From positions 62,001 to 126,000 of the forward strand of contig CAWFGX010000012.1 of assembly GCA_963815375.1 (NCBI GenBank): 64,000 nucleotides of DNA, in the 5' to 3' direction. Both the position numbers and the translations under genes were made by a program. Shown here one piece after another: positions 1 through 8,685 of this stretch. Position 1 is the stretch's first letter. Each line of letters opens with the position of its first letter. The notes under the pieces were generated by a model. That model saw nothing but the letters and a program-made list of their open reading frames with translations. It was not told the origin of the DNA and ran no database searches. Origin of the DNA: JASHPR01 sp963815375. Lineage in GTDB: Bacteria; Actinomycetota; Actinomycetes; Streptosporangiales; Streptosporangiaceae.

Positions 1-134
1 AAGACAAGCTGGTCGTATTTCTCGGCCGAGCAGAACTGCCTGATCTGGCCCAGCCCAATGATCCACAGTCGGCCGGTGTCATCGATGTAGGTGACGCTCA
101 TCCTCGTGACGCCACGACGGTCGGAGGTCTTCAC
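1..134 (-). CDS. hypothetical protein, 3' end outside the window
   Basis: The reading frame is open from a GTG at 134-132 to the window edge (44 codons). The GTG overlaps the TGA of the upstream gene in a GTGA arrangement, which suggests translational coupling. An internal ATG at 101-99 is a second possible start. The visible peptide contains YIDDTGRLWIIGLGQ. I recognise no family. It forms a two-gene unit with the 70-aa protein upstream, and both sit opposite a GntR regulator. Confidence 0.5.
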   Translation of the reverse strand, partial: MKTSDRRGVTRMSVTYIDDTGRLWIIGLGQIRQFCSAEKYDQLV

Positions 135-343
135 TCGTGCCTCCGCGACTCTTCGCGCCAGCCTGCCAGATCCTCCTGAATGATCAGGGCGAGCTTGTCC
201 GCTGTCGGCTCGGTCAGCCACTTCTTCTCATAACCCTCACACAGACGCCGTGCTTTCCAGCCGCCGTCTGGCACCCGGATGAGATAGCGATCCCCGTACA
301 CCTTGCGCAGGTCGAACAGGTCGGTTCTGTCCTTGGTAGACAT
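131..343 (-). CDS. hypothetical protein (70 aa)
   Basis: This is a small charged protein starting MSTKDRTDLFDLRKVYGDRY and ending EESRRHE. The frame is open further upstream (to 523), but that part runs through the tandem operator-like repeats at 461-490, so the ATG at 343-341 is preferred. Only a weak GAG precedes that ATG. The stop overlaps the next gene by four bases. The gene is divergent from the GntR gene at 522, so it is a plausible target of that regulator. The family is unknown to me. Confidence 0.5.
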   Translation of the reverse strand: MSTKDRTDLFDLRKVYGDRYLIRVPDGGWKARRLCEGYEKKWLTEPTADKLALIIQEDLAGWREESRRHE

Positions 344-460
344 CTCAGATATGACCGGACTGCCTCTATCGTTGATCACAGCCACCTCCAGCAGGTGGTT
401 AGCCCCCGGTGTCCAGAACCAGGCAGCTCGACTGCCTGCCCGGGGGCGCCTCAGATGCTT

Positions 461-490
461 ACTGTACGGCAGTGTACGGCCGTGTACGGC
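461..490. repeat. three tandem 10-bp repeats, candidate GntR operator
   Basis: Three consecutive decamers end in TGTACGGC (nnTGTACGGC x3). The 10-bp period places each copy on the same face of the helix. The array lies between the divergent hypothetical genes (343 leftward) and the GntR gene (522 rightward), where an operator for both would be expected. That it binds the GntR protein is inference. Confidence 0.5.
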
Positions 491-521
491 CCTTCCGGGC
501 GGTGATGGGTACCTCAGCACC

Positions 522-752
522 ATGGGGGGTGTGATCGCGCATGAGGGGCCTGTAGCGCCGTGGCGGCAGATAGCTGAGATCTACCGGGGCAAGATCGAGT
601 CCGGGAATTTGCCGAAGGGGTCGAGGCTGCCGTCTATCCGCACGATCAGCCAGGAGTACGGCGTGGCCACGACCACCGCCCAGAAGGTGATTGAGGCACT
701 GCGGGACGAGGGACTAGTGACCACCTCGCCCATGGGCACCTACGTCGCCTGA
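522..752 (+). CDS. GntR-family transcriptional regulator, short (76 aa)
   Basis: The protein is almost entirely one winged helix-turn-helix domain of the GntR family. WRQIAEIYRGKIESG is helix 1, LPSIRTISQEYGVATTTAQK is the HTH with the conserved LPS, and IEALRDEGLVTT leads into the wing. No effector-binding domain follows, as in the small YtrA-like or mobile-element GntR proteins of actinomycetes. The ATG at 522 begins just before the domain; the frame is open further upstream but crosses the operator repeats. It probably represses itself and the divergent pair through the decamers at 461-490. Confidence 0.75.
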   Translation: MGGVIAHEGPVAPWRQIAEIYRGKIESGNLPKGSRLPSIRTISQEYGVATTTAQKVIEALRDEGLVTTSPMGTYVA

Positions 753-864
753 TCCGTTCCTTAGTTGCATCCGCTCCGCATGTGACGGATGTCGGCTGCT
801 AGCCCTCTGACGGCCGTCGGCACGGCCTTCGCCGACGCCCGCCCAGCGGCATAGCGGATGTTGG

Positions 865-1461
865 CTATGGCCCGGCGAGTCGTAGATTAGAGGCGGTAGT
901 GCGCTCCCAGTCGCCCAGTAGGTTGACGGCGTCCCGGTCGCCGCCTTCTTCCAGAAAGTTATCGATCGCCCGCATGCGATCGGCGACCTCGGCTATCCAC
1001 GGCGGCCCTTCGAGAGGTCCCCGGGCTAGGGCGAACTTCCGCCGAGCTGCCAAAGGGTTGCCCAGCAGGAGCAAAGCGTAGGCGGCGGCTTCGGCCGTGA
1101 GCAGGTTCCTCCCGTCATCCGCCATGGCGACCATGTGTCCGAGCATCGTCGTTTCGTCCGGGATGTTCGAGACGGCGCGGGACACCGCGAGGCGGAGACC
1201 TTCCGGATCGGCGTTGTCGATCCTGTGGGCACCACCACCGACGCGTTCGGACCAAGAAAGAACCAAGGTCTCGCTCGGCACGAATATCGGCATCGTGACC
1301 CGCCAGACGTATGTGGCGCCGCCGGACCCGCTGGGCTCACCCAAGACGCCGACCAGCACATGGGTCAGGGGCTGTCGGTAGCAAAGCTTGCCCCGAAATG
1401 CCCAGCGCTCGGAGCCAGGGAGCAGCGGCCCGACCAGACTCCTCCACTCGGATGCATTCAC
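865..1461 (-). CDS. hypothetical protein (198 aa)
   Basis: The start is GTG at 1461, giving VNASEWRSLVGPLLPG; a GAGG lies about 8 nt upstream, which decides the start over the longer open frame. The middle is beta-rich (HVLVGVLGEPSG, YVWRVTMPIFVPSETLVLSW) and the C-terminal part helical (LTAEAAAYALLLLGNPLAAR). I cannot name a domain; the shape suggests an uncharacterised actinobacterial cytosolic protein. The gene stands alone, divergent from the SRPBCC gene at 1695. The only nearby landmark is the dispersed repeat at 1523-1590. Confidence 0.6.
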   Translation of the reverse strand: MNASEWRSLVGPLLPGSERWAFRGKLCYRQPLTHVLVGVLGEPSGSGGATYVWRVTMPIFVPSETLVLSWSERVGGGAHRIDNADPEGLRLAVSRAVSNIPDETTMLGHMVAMADDGRNLLTAEAAAYALLLLGNPLAARRKFALARGPLEGPPWIAEVADRMRAIDNFLEEGGDRDAVNLLGDWERTTASNLRLAGP

Positions 1462-1522
1462 CGGCTGATCCTCACAGGAGCAAGATACCGACCGGTACCG
1501 ACCTGCCGGGACGCGCTTATAT

Positions 1523-1590
1523 CGGCAATGGCGGGCGTCTCCCGCAGCTGTGGCCGGGGGAGACGCTGGGCCGGTGGTCGCGTGAGCGGC
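1523..1590. repeat. 68-bp dispersed repeat, copy 1
   Basis: This 68-bp stretch recurs at 9286-9353 with 64 of 68 identical bases by direct reading. In this copy CGTCTCCC (1536-1543) and GGGAGACG (1558-1565) could pair as a perfect 8-bp stem. It lies in the gap between divergent genes. Origin is unknown; it could be a relic of a small non-autonomous mobile element or an IS end. Confidence 0.7.
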
Positions 1591-1694
1591 TGGCAGGTGT
1601 GTACCTAGCTCGGCCGTGGCTTCACGCGCGCTGGCGTGGGTGTGGTGGGCAACCAGATGACGCGGTGGCGCGACCTTGGGCGGAAGATGGACGC

Positions 1695-2213
1695 GTGATC
1701 GGTGACCGGTGGGGTGTGAGCGAGCGCGAGACCTTGCGCTCCTACCCGTGCGACGAATTCGTCGCTTCACCCACGGTGCGGGCGTGGCGGGGCGTGCGCG
1801 TTGTGGCGCCTGCCGATGCGGTGTGGCCGTGGGTCGCACAAGTGAGACTTGCGCCATACTCCTACGACTGGATCGATAACTGTGGCCGCTGCTCACCCCG
1901 GCAGCTCGTGGGGCTTCCGGAGCCTCGGGTCGGGGATCGCTTCACTGCCGTCGGCGGTCGTGAGGTGGGCCGGATCGTCTCCGTCGATCCCGCGAAGCAG
2001 CTGACGGGCGCCATCATCGGCGCCTTCGTGTCGTACGTCTTGGTCGCCCAGGAGCACAGCGTGACGCGTCTGCTGTTCAAGGTTGTCATGCAGACCACCC
2101 GCTGGGCTGCCCTCGGGCTGCGCATTGGCGATCTGATCATGGCCTGGCGGCAGTTGCTCAACTTCAAGCAACTCGCCGAGCGGCACCAGCACCAGGTCAC
2201 GGCCTCGGGTTAG
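1695..2213 (+). CDS. SRPBCC-like protein (172 aa)
   Basis: The sequence resembles actinobacterial SRPBCC/START-like small proteins. VRVVAPADAVWPWVAQVRLAPY is the typical opening strand plus helix, followed by SYDWIDNCGRCSPRQLVGL and RVGDRFTAVGGREVGRIVSV; such proteins form a hydrophobic ligand pocket. The C-terminal helix LRIGDLIMAWRQLLNFKQLA closes the fold. The GTG at 1695 is preceded by GGAAG about 10 nt upstream; an internal GTG at 1716 is possible. The ligand is unknown and no operon partner is adjacent. Confidence 0.6.
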   Translation: MIGDRWGVSERETLRSYPCDEFVASPTVRAWRGVRVVAPADAVWPWVAQVRLAPYSYDWIDNCGRCSPRQLVGLPEPRVGDRFTAVGGREVGRIVSVDPAKQLTGAIIGAFVSYVLVAQEHSVTRLLFKVVMQTTRWAALGLRIGDLIMAWRQLLNFKQLAERHQHQVTASG

Positions 2214-2698
2214 TGCACTGATCCGGTCACTGCAAAAGCAATGGCGCACGTCAACGCCACTCTCTTCGCCGGATGCCGTGATCGTGAGTAGTTGGGTTTG
2301 AAAGCGATCACCCGCGCAGCGGCAGAACAGGACGTTTCGTCGATCCGAGTCCGGCGAATACTTATGCGAGCTCGTTGGACTGCGAACGGCAGAAGGCTGC
2401 TCGAAGGGCCGGCGTGAGAACCGTCGACTGCGCGCACTGAGCCGCCGTTCGGTGCGGCTCACGACTCAAAGCCGATCATCAGCGAGAGCACACCGATTGG
2501 GTCGATCTGTGGGCCGATGTCGCCAGGATCTAGCCGAACAGTGCGGACGACCGCTCCTGCAGGCCCCGACGGCTCAGCGCTGTTCAAGGCGCCATCTAAA
2601 CGGTTGACGGCCAGCGTTGTCAGTGACAGCATCCGATGCCATGGCAGGCAAATAGCAGTTCTTCGCCGGAGACGCTTGAATGCGAGAGGAACTGGATC
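2214..2698. other. gene-free stretch
   Basis: This is 485 bases between the SRPBCC gene and the SDR gene. Frames are short and none has a recognisable domain or a convincing ribosome site. The only clear signal is the ribosome site of the downstream SDR gene at its right end. Confidence 0.4.
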
Positions 2699-3511
2699 AT
2701 GCCTGTCCATCCCGACCTGACCGGGCACGTAGCTCTTGTGTCCGGCGCCAATCATGGCATCGGCGCAGCCACGGCGCGCCTTCTCGCTCGCCACGGCGCT
2801 GCCATCCTCATCACCTATCTGAGAACTGAGGCGTTCGGCCAGTACCCGGAGGCGTATCGAGTCCACCGACGCCTCGACGGTCAGGACGCGGCCACTAGCA
2901 TCATCAGCGAAGGCGGGAAGGCCCGGGCCGTTGAGGCGGACCTGCTCGATACCTCTGTTATTCCCCGCCTGTTTGCAGAGGCTGAACAGGCCTACGGCCC
3001 CGTGGACATCCTGATCAACAACGCAACTGGCCACTGCGCTCATGACTCGTTCGCTGCGCGCCGCAACCCAGGGAATAAGTCACCGGATGAACTCACTGCC
3101 GACATCTTCGACAAGACCTTTGATGTAGATGCCAGGGCCGGTGCGCTGATGATCGCTGAGTTCGCCCGGCGTCATATCGAGCGCCGGGCCGACTGGGGAC
3201 GCATCATCGGCCTGACCTCCGGCGGACCTATGGGGTTTCCAGGAGAGCTAAGTTATGGAGCCGCCAAGGCTGCCTTGGAGAATTACACGATGGCGGCGTC
3301 AGTTGAATTGGGACGCCTTGGGGTCACAGCTAACATGGTCTATCCGCCCGTCACCGATACAGGCTGGGTGACCGACGAAGTCCGGGAGTTCGTAAGCCAC
3401 AGCGACGACCATATCCATGTGGCTCGACCCGAGGATGTAGCCGGAGCGATTCTGCTGCTCTGCGCACCCGAGGCGTCGATGATCACGGGCAATATCGTGC
3501 GGATGCGTTAG
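2699..3511 (+). CDS. SDR-family oxidoreductase (270 aa)
   Basis: This is a classical short-chain dehydrogenase. The NAD(P)-binding glycine motif SGANHGIG lies at about residues 14-21, the NNA motif in DILINNATG at about 100, and the catalytic YxxxK as YGAAK about 40 residues after GRIIGLTSGG. The usual catalytic serine position is covered by TSGG. There is an insertion after beta-2 (FGQYPEAYRVHRR), longer than in FabG. A GAGAGGA site about 9 nt upstream supports the ATG. The substrate cannot be told, and the gene appears monocistronic. Confidence 0.8.
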   Translation: MPVHPDLTGHVALVSGANHGIGAATARLLARHGAAILITYLRTEAFGQYPEAYRVHRRLDGQDAATSIISEGGKARAVEADLLDTSVIPRLFAEAEQAYGPVDILINNATGHCAHDSFAARRNPGNKSPDELTADIFDKTFDVDARAGALMIAEFARRHIERRADWGRIIGLTSGGPMGFPGELSYGAAKAALENYTMAASVELGRLGVTANMVYPPVTDTGWVTDEVREFVSHSDDHIHVARPEDVAGAILLLCAPEASMITGNIVRMR

Positions 3512-3695
3512 ATGAACAGGCGCGTGGTAGAGGCGGCGGCCTGGCACGCATCTCGGGGTCCGCACGCCGGCACTGTCCGGGGCACGAGATCATGAGCCCC
3601 GCGGCGGGACGATTGCGCTCGACGATCAGGCCAAGCAGGTGGCCCATAGCGGCACGCTCATCCTGGCGACTGAAGTCAAACCCGAGTTGGCTCAT
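3483..3695 (-). CDS. doubtful small ORF (70 aa)
   Basis: The frame begins MSQLGFDFSRQDERAAMGHL and overlaps the end of the convergent SDR gene by 29 bases. Composition in the first 40 residues looks protein-like; the tail is proline/arginine-rich as in spurious high-GC frames. I recognise no family. It may be a remnant. The rest of the 3512-3840 gap shows nothing else. Confidence 0.2.
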   Translation of the reverse strand: MSQLGFDFSRQDERAAMGHLLGLIVERNRPAAGLMISCPGQCRRADPEMRARPPPLPRACSSNASARYCP

Positions 3696-3840
3696 GATCG
3701 GGGGTTCGTGAGGAGTGCGTCGTTCTGACCTGCAGGTTTGTAGTTCGTGGAAGCTGAACTTGTGCACTAGGCGCCGCCCATAAGGTGGCCTCGTGCCCTA
3801 CATGCGGACTGTGAAGACCGCGTCGGCCGCGACCTCAGTC

Positions 3841-4284
3841 CTAGGCGCAGAGATAGCAGTACAGGTGCGCGTTCCTGGCCGTGGCCCGGCGGGCCAGGCG
3901 AGCGAGATCACCGAGGACCTCGGCCAGGCCCGACGTGTTCGTGCCCTGGAAGTCCTCAAAGTGGGACCAGGACTCGGCTGCCTCCGCGAGCCGCTCGCTG
4001 CTTGCCTCCGCCAGGCTGGCGGTGAACTCGTCCGACAGCGTCAGGACCACGACCCCCTGATTTTCGGCTTGCGCCAGCAGCATGCCGTTCCGCGGGTTTT
4101 CCTGCACAGCCTCGGCGCTGCGGCCTGTGAGGAAAACTTCCACCGGCGCCAGGTGGTAGTTCGGGATGAGGTTCTTCATCTCAAGCACGTCATACGGCGG
4201 TTCGCGCAAGTCGACGTCGATCTCGATCGCGCGGGCGGCCGCCTCGTCGGACGGGGCCGAGAAATAGTCACTCAGGAAGCCCAT
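3841..4284 (-). CDS. hypothetical protein (147 aa)
   Basis: The protein starts MGFLSDYFSAPSDEAAAR and contains EPPYDVLEMKNLIPNYHLAP, then a helical region rich in Ala/Glu (DEFTASLAEASSERLAEAAE). I know no named domain; it resembles small actinobacterial proteins of about 140 residues of unknown role. Two in-frame ATGs (4284 and 4293) compete, each with a poor ribosome site. Upstream (4285-4638) the same frame stays open with high third-position GC, so a longer protein or an old fusion cannot be excluded. Confidence 0.5.
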   Translation of the reverse strand: MGFLSDYFSAPSDEAAARAIEIDVDLREPPYDVLEMKNLIPNYHLAPVEVFLTGRSAEAVQENPRNGMLLAQAENQGVVVLTLSDEFTASLAEASSERLAEAAESWSHFEDFQGTNTSGLAEVLGDLARLARRATARNAHLYCYLCA

Positions 4285-4725
4285 GCCCCGCATTGTTCCG
4301 CACTGGGCCACCCGCGTGCAGTTCCCCGCCAGCCGGAACTGCCAGCTCCCGGAAACGCGCCAGTCCCTCGACGCCATCAGCGACCAGGACGAACGCAGCG
4401 CGCTTGAGTGGGCCGGTGAGAGGTCAGCCTGGCCATCCGGGCTCAGGGGGATGTGCTGGCAGAGCTCGCTGACTGTCTGGCTGTGGCTGGGCAGCTGTCT
4501 GGGCGGTGGGGTGTTGAGGGGGATGGCGTCGAGCAGGTTCCGGGCCGGGGGCGGGTAGTGCGCTTGGGCGGCGTAGCTGGCGGTGCCGGCCAGCACGAGC
4601 CATGGCTGGGCGGCTTGCAGTGCTGGTGCGTTGACCACGAACGTTCAACGGGTCGGTTGGCTCGGCGAGTGGCTGGGCCGGGCTGGGCCGGTGCGGCCCG
4701 CTGGCTAGTGGCATCCTGTTGGAGC
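4285..4725. other. gene-poor stretch upstream of the Imm7 gene
   Basis: No confident gene. The minus frame 4638-4285 continues into the 147-aa gene without a stop and has mostly G/C third positions, which hints at a decayed N-terminal portion. Its translation is proline/serine-rich with no motif I can name. Short GGGCTGGGCC repeats occur at about 4673-4690. Confidence 0.3.
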
Positions 4726-5142
4726 ATGTACGAGTGGCATGGCTGGGCGACGCTCAGGAGGAGTCCGGCGAGCCTGGATGACTTTGATGAGTCTGGTGTT
4801 GTCACCGAGCAGGATCTCTCAGGGGTACGGGCGGTTCTTGCTGACTCGGCCAGTTCATTCAACGAGACCGCCGACTTGCGTGGTGCGAACGGTGAGTGGC
4901 ACGTCTGGCTGGCAGGCTGTCACAATCATCACGATCCAGGTGCCGTGACGCTGTTCCGCGCGATCGCTGCCATGCTGCCGGGCTCGTATGGCGTGTTGTA
5001 CTCCTACGACGATGAGGCCTCTGATGGCTGGGATCGCTGGGTCATGCGCCGGGGCGACGTGCACCGGGTGGCTGATGAGGACCTGTCGCCGCACATTGGG
5101 GTGGTCGAAGATCCCTGGGCTGATTCTGAGCCGGCGGGCTGA
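4726..5142 (+). CDS. Imm7-family immunity protein (138 aa)
   Basis: The opening MYEWHGWATLRRSP and the segments GEWHVWLAGCHNHHD and SYGVLYSYDDE match the Imm7 family of polymorphic-toxin immunity proteins, which begin with an aromatic M-[FY]-E-[FWY]-H-G-W signature. Such proteins neutralise a cognate secreted or contact-delivered toxin in the cytoplasm. A GGAG lies immediately upstream of the ATG. No toxin gene is adjacent: the neighbour is a broken IS630 transposase, so this looks like an orphan immunity gene kept after rearrangement. Confidence 0.7.
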   Translation: MYEWHGWATLRRSPASLDDFDESGVVTEQDLSGVRAVLADSASSFNETADLRGANGEWHVWLAGCHNHHDPGAVTLFRAIAAMLPGSYGVLYSYDDEASDGWDRWVMRRGDVHRVADEDLSPHIGVVEDPWADSEPAG

Positions 5143-5166
5143 CGGTCGTCTGACTGGCGCTGACTG

Positions 5167-6165
5167 CTAACGTTCGCCGGGTCTGGCGGCTTTGATCTTT
5201 CGGTGGCCCCAGCGTTGCTGGCGTTCGCCGCGGACGCGGGCTCGTTCGCGGCGCTGGGCGGCGAGGATGTCGGGGTGGCGGGCGTTGGCGTTGCGCCCGG
5301 TGAGGTAGTCCTGCAGGCGGCGGGCCAGCACGGTGTGGTTCGGGTGGCTGGAGCCGCCCATGGCGAAGGTCCGCAAGGGCCCGAATTGCGCCTCGATCGG
5401 GTTGGCCCAGGACGCGTAGGTGGGGGTGAAGCACAGCCGGACTTTGCGCTTCGCGGCCCAGGCACGGATCGGCGGGGTCTTGTTCGCGGACAGGTTGTCC
5501 AGGATCACGTAGATGGGCGCGCCATCAGGCCGGGCCGCGCGGATGGACTTCAGCGCGGCCAGGATGTGATCGCCGCCCTTGCGGCGTGCGAGTGACGCCC
5601 CAGAGCTGGTCGTCGCCGAGGGAGTAGCAGCCGTGGAAGTAGCGGATGCCGTGGGCGCGGCGGTAGGTGGCGGGCAGCCGCCGCGGGCTTCTTGCGCGGT
5701 GCCCAGGCGCTGCCATGTCCAGGCCGGATGGATAACTGCCCGAACTGGTCGAAGGCGAAGCAGCGGCCGGGGAACCGCCGGGTGACCGCCTCGATCACAT
5801 CGAGCTTGGCGTGCTTATCCGGGTCGGTGGACTCCTTCCAGGTCCGGGTCCGCTGGAAGGAGATGTGCCGCTCACGCAGGAGCTGGCGCAGCCGCTCACG
5901 CCCGATCCTCACCACCCGGGCGCTGCCACTGGCCAGATAGGCCACCAGCTTGCGCAGACTCCAGTGGGTGAACGGCTTGCCCAGCTTCTCCGGCGGGTAG
6001 TGGCCGGGCTTTCTAGCAGCCCCGCGCGAAGACAGCGGCCCACCTCGGCGGCCTCGCCGCGCAGCCCGCGCCCTTCATAGGGTTCTTCGAAGCGTTCCAG
6101 TTCGGTGCCGTCACGCGCGATCACGCGGAACGCGGTCGGCGTGTAAAACCAGCCGTCGATCTCTA
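5167..6165 (-). pseudogene. IS630-type transposase, multiply frameshifted
   Basis: Read leftward, the protein is spread over at least three frames. EIDGWFYTPTAFRVIARDG starts it, then comes the HTH part ending LRQLLRERHISFQRTRTWKE, then the DDE catalytic core: first Asp in CFAFDQFGQLSIRP, second in VILDNLSANKTP, Glu in WANPIEAQFG. The stretch IRYFHGCYSLGDDQLWG falls in another frame again. The order and triad identify the IS630/Tc1 superfamily. With three or more frame changes it cannot make an active enzyme. Its right edge abuts a truncated LuxR gene, which it probably interrupted. Confidence 0.85.
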
Positions 6166-6177
6166 TCCTCGCTGCCG

Positions 6178-6336
6178 TGCCTGTCCAACGGCGAGATACG
6201 CAACGAGCTGTATCTCAGCGAGCCCACGGTCAAGACTCACGTCGGGCGGATACTCATGAAACTCGGGGTCAGGGACCGGGTACAGCTCGTCGTGCTGGCC
6301 TACGAGCGCGGCCTGGTGGAACCAGGTCGGGGCTGA
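6178..6336 (+). pseudogene. LuxR-type HTH C-terminal fragment
   Basis: Fifty-two codons ending in TGA at 6334 encode CLSNGEIRNELYLSEPTVKT followed by HVGRILMKLGVRDRVQLVV, the helix-turn-helix and C-terminal helix of a NarL/FixJ-type response regulator. The receiver domain and linker are missing. The cut coincides with the edge of the IS630 remnant, so transposition is the likely cause of the truncation. Confidence 0.8.
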
Positions 6337-6482
6337 CCGGCTGCCAGCTCCCGACCGAGCCGGCTCCGAACGTCATACTTTCGCACCATCCCGGGACGAC
6401 ACCGGCGGACGACGACCGGGGCAGGCGATGCGGCGGAGGCTTTCCCGTAACAAATCCACTACTGCTCAGCAGGGGGAACGCC

Positions 6483-7061
6483 ATGAAACCGCTCGCCATT
6501 CGTCCAGGGGACGCCCATCTGCTGCTGCAGATCATGCTGATCGGCTGGGCCGCCATCGAGGTCGTCCTCAGGCTGCGCAACATGGGCGGACGGACCACCT
6601 TCGACTGGACCTTGTGGCTGGTCGTCGCCGCGGTAGCGGCGGGAATCAACCTCGGATTCCGGGACGCGCACGTGCACCCGGCGGTCCTCGGTGGCGGCTG
6701 GGCGCCAGTGGCGGCCGGGCTGGTCATGCTGGCCGCGGGCGTGGCGCTGCGGACCTGGGAGATCCTGACCCTCGGCCGCCTGTTCAAGTTCGTCGTGGTC
6801 ATCGGGGATGGCCACCGGGTAGTGGCACCGGGCCCGTACCGGCTGCTCCGGCACCCCAGCTACACCGGCGGCCTGGTGGCCTTCCTCGGTGTCGGCATCA
6901 CCCTGGACAGCTGGCTAAGCGTCCTAGCCTTCGTGTTCATCCCGCTGCTCGCAGTCCTCGTCCGCATCCACGTCGAAGAGGTGGAGCTCGCCACCGCCCT
7001 CGGCGCGGAGTACACGCGGTACGCCAGCCGTACTCACCGCCTGGTTCCCGGCCTGTGGTGA
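6483..7061 (+). CDS. isoprenylcysteine carboxyl methyltransferase (ICMT) family membrane protein (192 aa)
   Basis: Four to five membrane helices (for example LLLQIMLIGWAAIEVVLRL, WLVVAAVAAGINLGF, VAAGLVMLAAGVALR) lead to the conserved C-terminal catalytic region. GPYRLLRHPSYTGGL is the SAM-binding RHPxYxG motif, and HVEEVELATALGAEYTRYA holds the EE and the Y..Y pattern. Bacterial ICMT-like proteins methylate small lipophilic or isoprenoid acids; the substrate here is unknown. A strong GGGGGAA precedes the ATG. The gene directly follows the LuxR remnant and may have lost its former regulator. Confidence 0.8.
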   Translation: MKPLAIRPGDAHLLLQIMLIGWAAIEVVLRLRNMGGRTTFDWTLWLVVAAVAAGINLGFRDAHVHPAVLGGGWAPVAAGLVMLAAGVALRTWEILTLGRLFKFVVVIGDGHRVVAPGPYRLLRHPSYTGGLVAFLGVGITLDSWLSVLAFVFIPLLAVLVRIHVEEVELATALGAEYTRYASRTHRLVPGLW

Positions 7062-7361
7062 GGTCACGCAGTACCCGCGAGGACGCCGCCGCAGCTCGTG
7101 ACCTGGCCCAGTTCCCTTTCCGGGCTGTCCCGGAAGGGAACGGGGCAGCCGCCGGTGATCGACTCAGAGCGACGCCGTCACTGTGCATACATAACCGGCG
7201 GCCCAGAGTGGCAGCCGTCCTGCCCGCGGGCACGGGCAGAGGTCACCCCGCCGAGGTGATGCGTACCACGTGATCTCCGCCGCACTATTGCATGGCCAGG
7301 GCGGTCCATGACCGGCCGTGGCCTTTCCATCGCCGCGCACGACCGATAGAAGGAACTTCTC
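7062..7361. other. gene-free stretch
   Basis: These 300 bases between the ICMT-like and amphi-Trp genes show no recognisable coding or repeat signal, apart from the GAAGGAA ribosome site of the downstream gene at 7349-7355. Confidence 0.4.
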
Positions 7362-7697
7362 ATGTCCGACGTCAAGGTGGAGCGCAAGGAATCGCTCAGC
7401 CGCCAGGATGCGGCCGACTGGCTGAAGCTGCTAGCAGAGGCGTTCGCCGAGGGTAGCCACGTCGAGTTGCCATTCGGGCCAGGCGCCGTGAGCTTGCACG
7501 TGCCCGATCGCGTGCGTGCAGAGTTCGAGGTGGAGGTCGAGGGTCACGAGGTCGAGGTAGAGCTGGAGTTCAAGTGGTCGACGGAGCCCTCCGACCCAGT
7601 GCCGCCGGAGGAGCCTGACGCAGTTCCCGGGGGCCGCCCGCGCCAAGACAACGGCGTGCGCGGATCGGCCAGGAGACCGCGACCGCAGCGGCGCTAG
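7362..7697 (+). CDS. amphi-Trp domain protein (111 aa)
   Basis: Residues 1-70 match the amphi-Trp domain: an amphipathic start (VKVERKESLSRQDAADWLKL), a glycine turn, then alternating acidic strands (FEVEVEGHEVEVELEFKW) ending in the conserved Trp. The domain is known from haloarchaea and actinobacteria; its function is not established. A proline-rich, then basic C-terminal tail follows (GSARRPRPQRR). GAAGGAA lies about 7 nt before the ATG. Confidence 0.75.
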   Translation: MSDVKVERKESLSRQDAADWLKLLAEAFAEGSHVELPFGPGAVSLHVPDRVRAEFEVEVEGHEVEVELEFKWSTEPSDPVPPEEPDAVPGGRPRQDNGVRGSARRPRPQRR

Positions 7698-7779
7698 CGA
7701 CGGCCCAGGGTGAACCAAGCGTCGCACGCAGAACGTGAGTGCGACCGACTCCATCGACGCCCGACCAGCTCCGAGCCTT

Positions 7780-8030
7780 TCATGTCGCGCGGCTCGCGCC
7801 ACTAGTCGTGCCGGTGCGGAAGACACCCGGGCTGTCGCGGCGGAGGTGCCTGTTGAAGATGACCTCGACATTGGCGGGGCGGCCGATATCGAGATTGCCG
7901 GCGATCAGCGCCTGGAAGAACCCCCGGCGCGCTGGGGAGCGTCTGTCCGCATGACACCAGCGCCTCGAATTCAGCGTCATCGAACGGCCTGAAGGCACTG
8001 TCGTGGTTGAGTAGGCGCGGACGTGCAGGA
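7780..8030 (-). pseudogene. fragment of a transposase-like protein
   Basis: Leftward, one frame encodes FFQALIAGNLDIGRPANVEV then IFNRHLRRDSPGVFRTGTTS. This resembles the segment around NLDIGRP..V.LIF.R...R.TPG.FRT of a common large transposase-like protein of actinomycete mobile elements. Only about 50-80 residues survive, and the flanking coding sequence continues in other frames (FDDAEFEALVSCGQTL upstream). It is a decayed relic. The identification rests on this motif alone. Confidence 0.5.
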
Positions 8031-8685
8031 CGTCCCTTCAGATACCGCGGCCGCCCGGCGGCATGAGCGCGATTGCCCGCACAAGGCATGGACGTATATT
8101 TATGCAGCCTGCCGCCCAGTACGTGCCGATGCCGAGGTCGCGTACACCCTGCGCGTGGGGCAGAAAGCTGTCTCGTTGCCGCCAGATCGGCACTGGTACC
8201 CGGAGGCACTCTCGCTAGGACGGCCGCGATCGACTCCGCTGGGGCCTTGCGGAGCGCATTATGTTCACGGCCGCCAAACGCCGCATTACCGACCCTTCCT
8301 GCGGGTGGTTTCTCCCCACGACCGACCCCAGCCGCCAGCATGCCTCGCATCACGACGCCCGGCCGCCGGAGAGGGCATGATCCTGAACTTTCTTCTCGCT
8401 CTAGTCGGCCTTGCCGTCCGCAACTTGCGGATGGCGTCCCCGACCCGTCGGTCTGCCGCGAGGTCCAGCGCGCCGGGCGGGTGGGGAGGCAGCTGGCCTT
8501 GCAAGACGTTTGACCAGGTGGCAGGGAGAACTGAAAGCGTGACAGGGATGAATGAACTGTCGCGTGCCGGCGCCGCGCCCTGGGCTGGGAGCGGCTCTGT
8601 GTTCAGCCAGGCCGGCCTGGCCCCGCCGGTGGCCTGGGCCGCTCCGCATGATCTGGATCGGCTGCGCGCCAGCCACAGCGCACGC
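8031..8685. other. gene-poor decayed stretch
   Basis: Several open frames exist on both strands but none shows a domain, consistent codon bias or a ribosome site. It lies between the transposase-like relic and the thioredoxin-reductase relic and is probably degenerate DNA. Confidence 0.4.

Noticed and set aside
461..490. CRISPR-like array
   Set aside because: Units are 10 bp and contiguous with no spacers; same for the arrays at 31156 and 39008. No cas genes are present.
7735..7992. Plus-strand ORF of 85 codons after the amphi-Trp gene
   Set aside because: It is opposite to the transposase-like fragment and shows no family or ribosome site.
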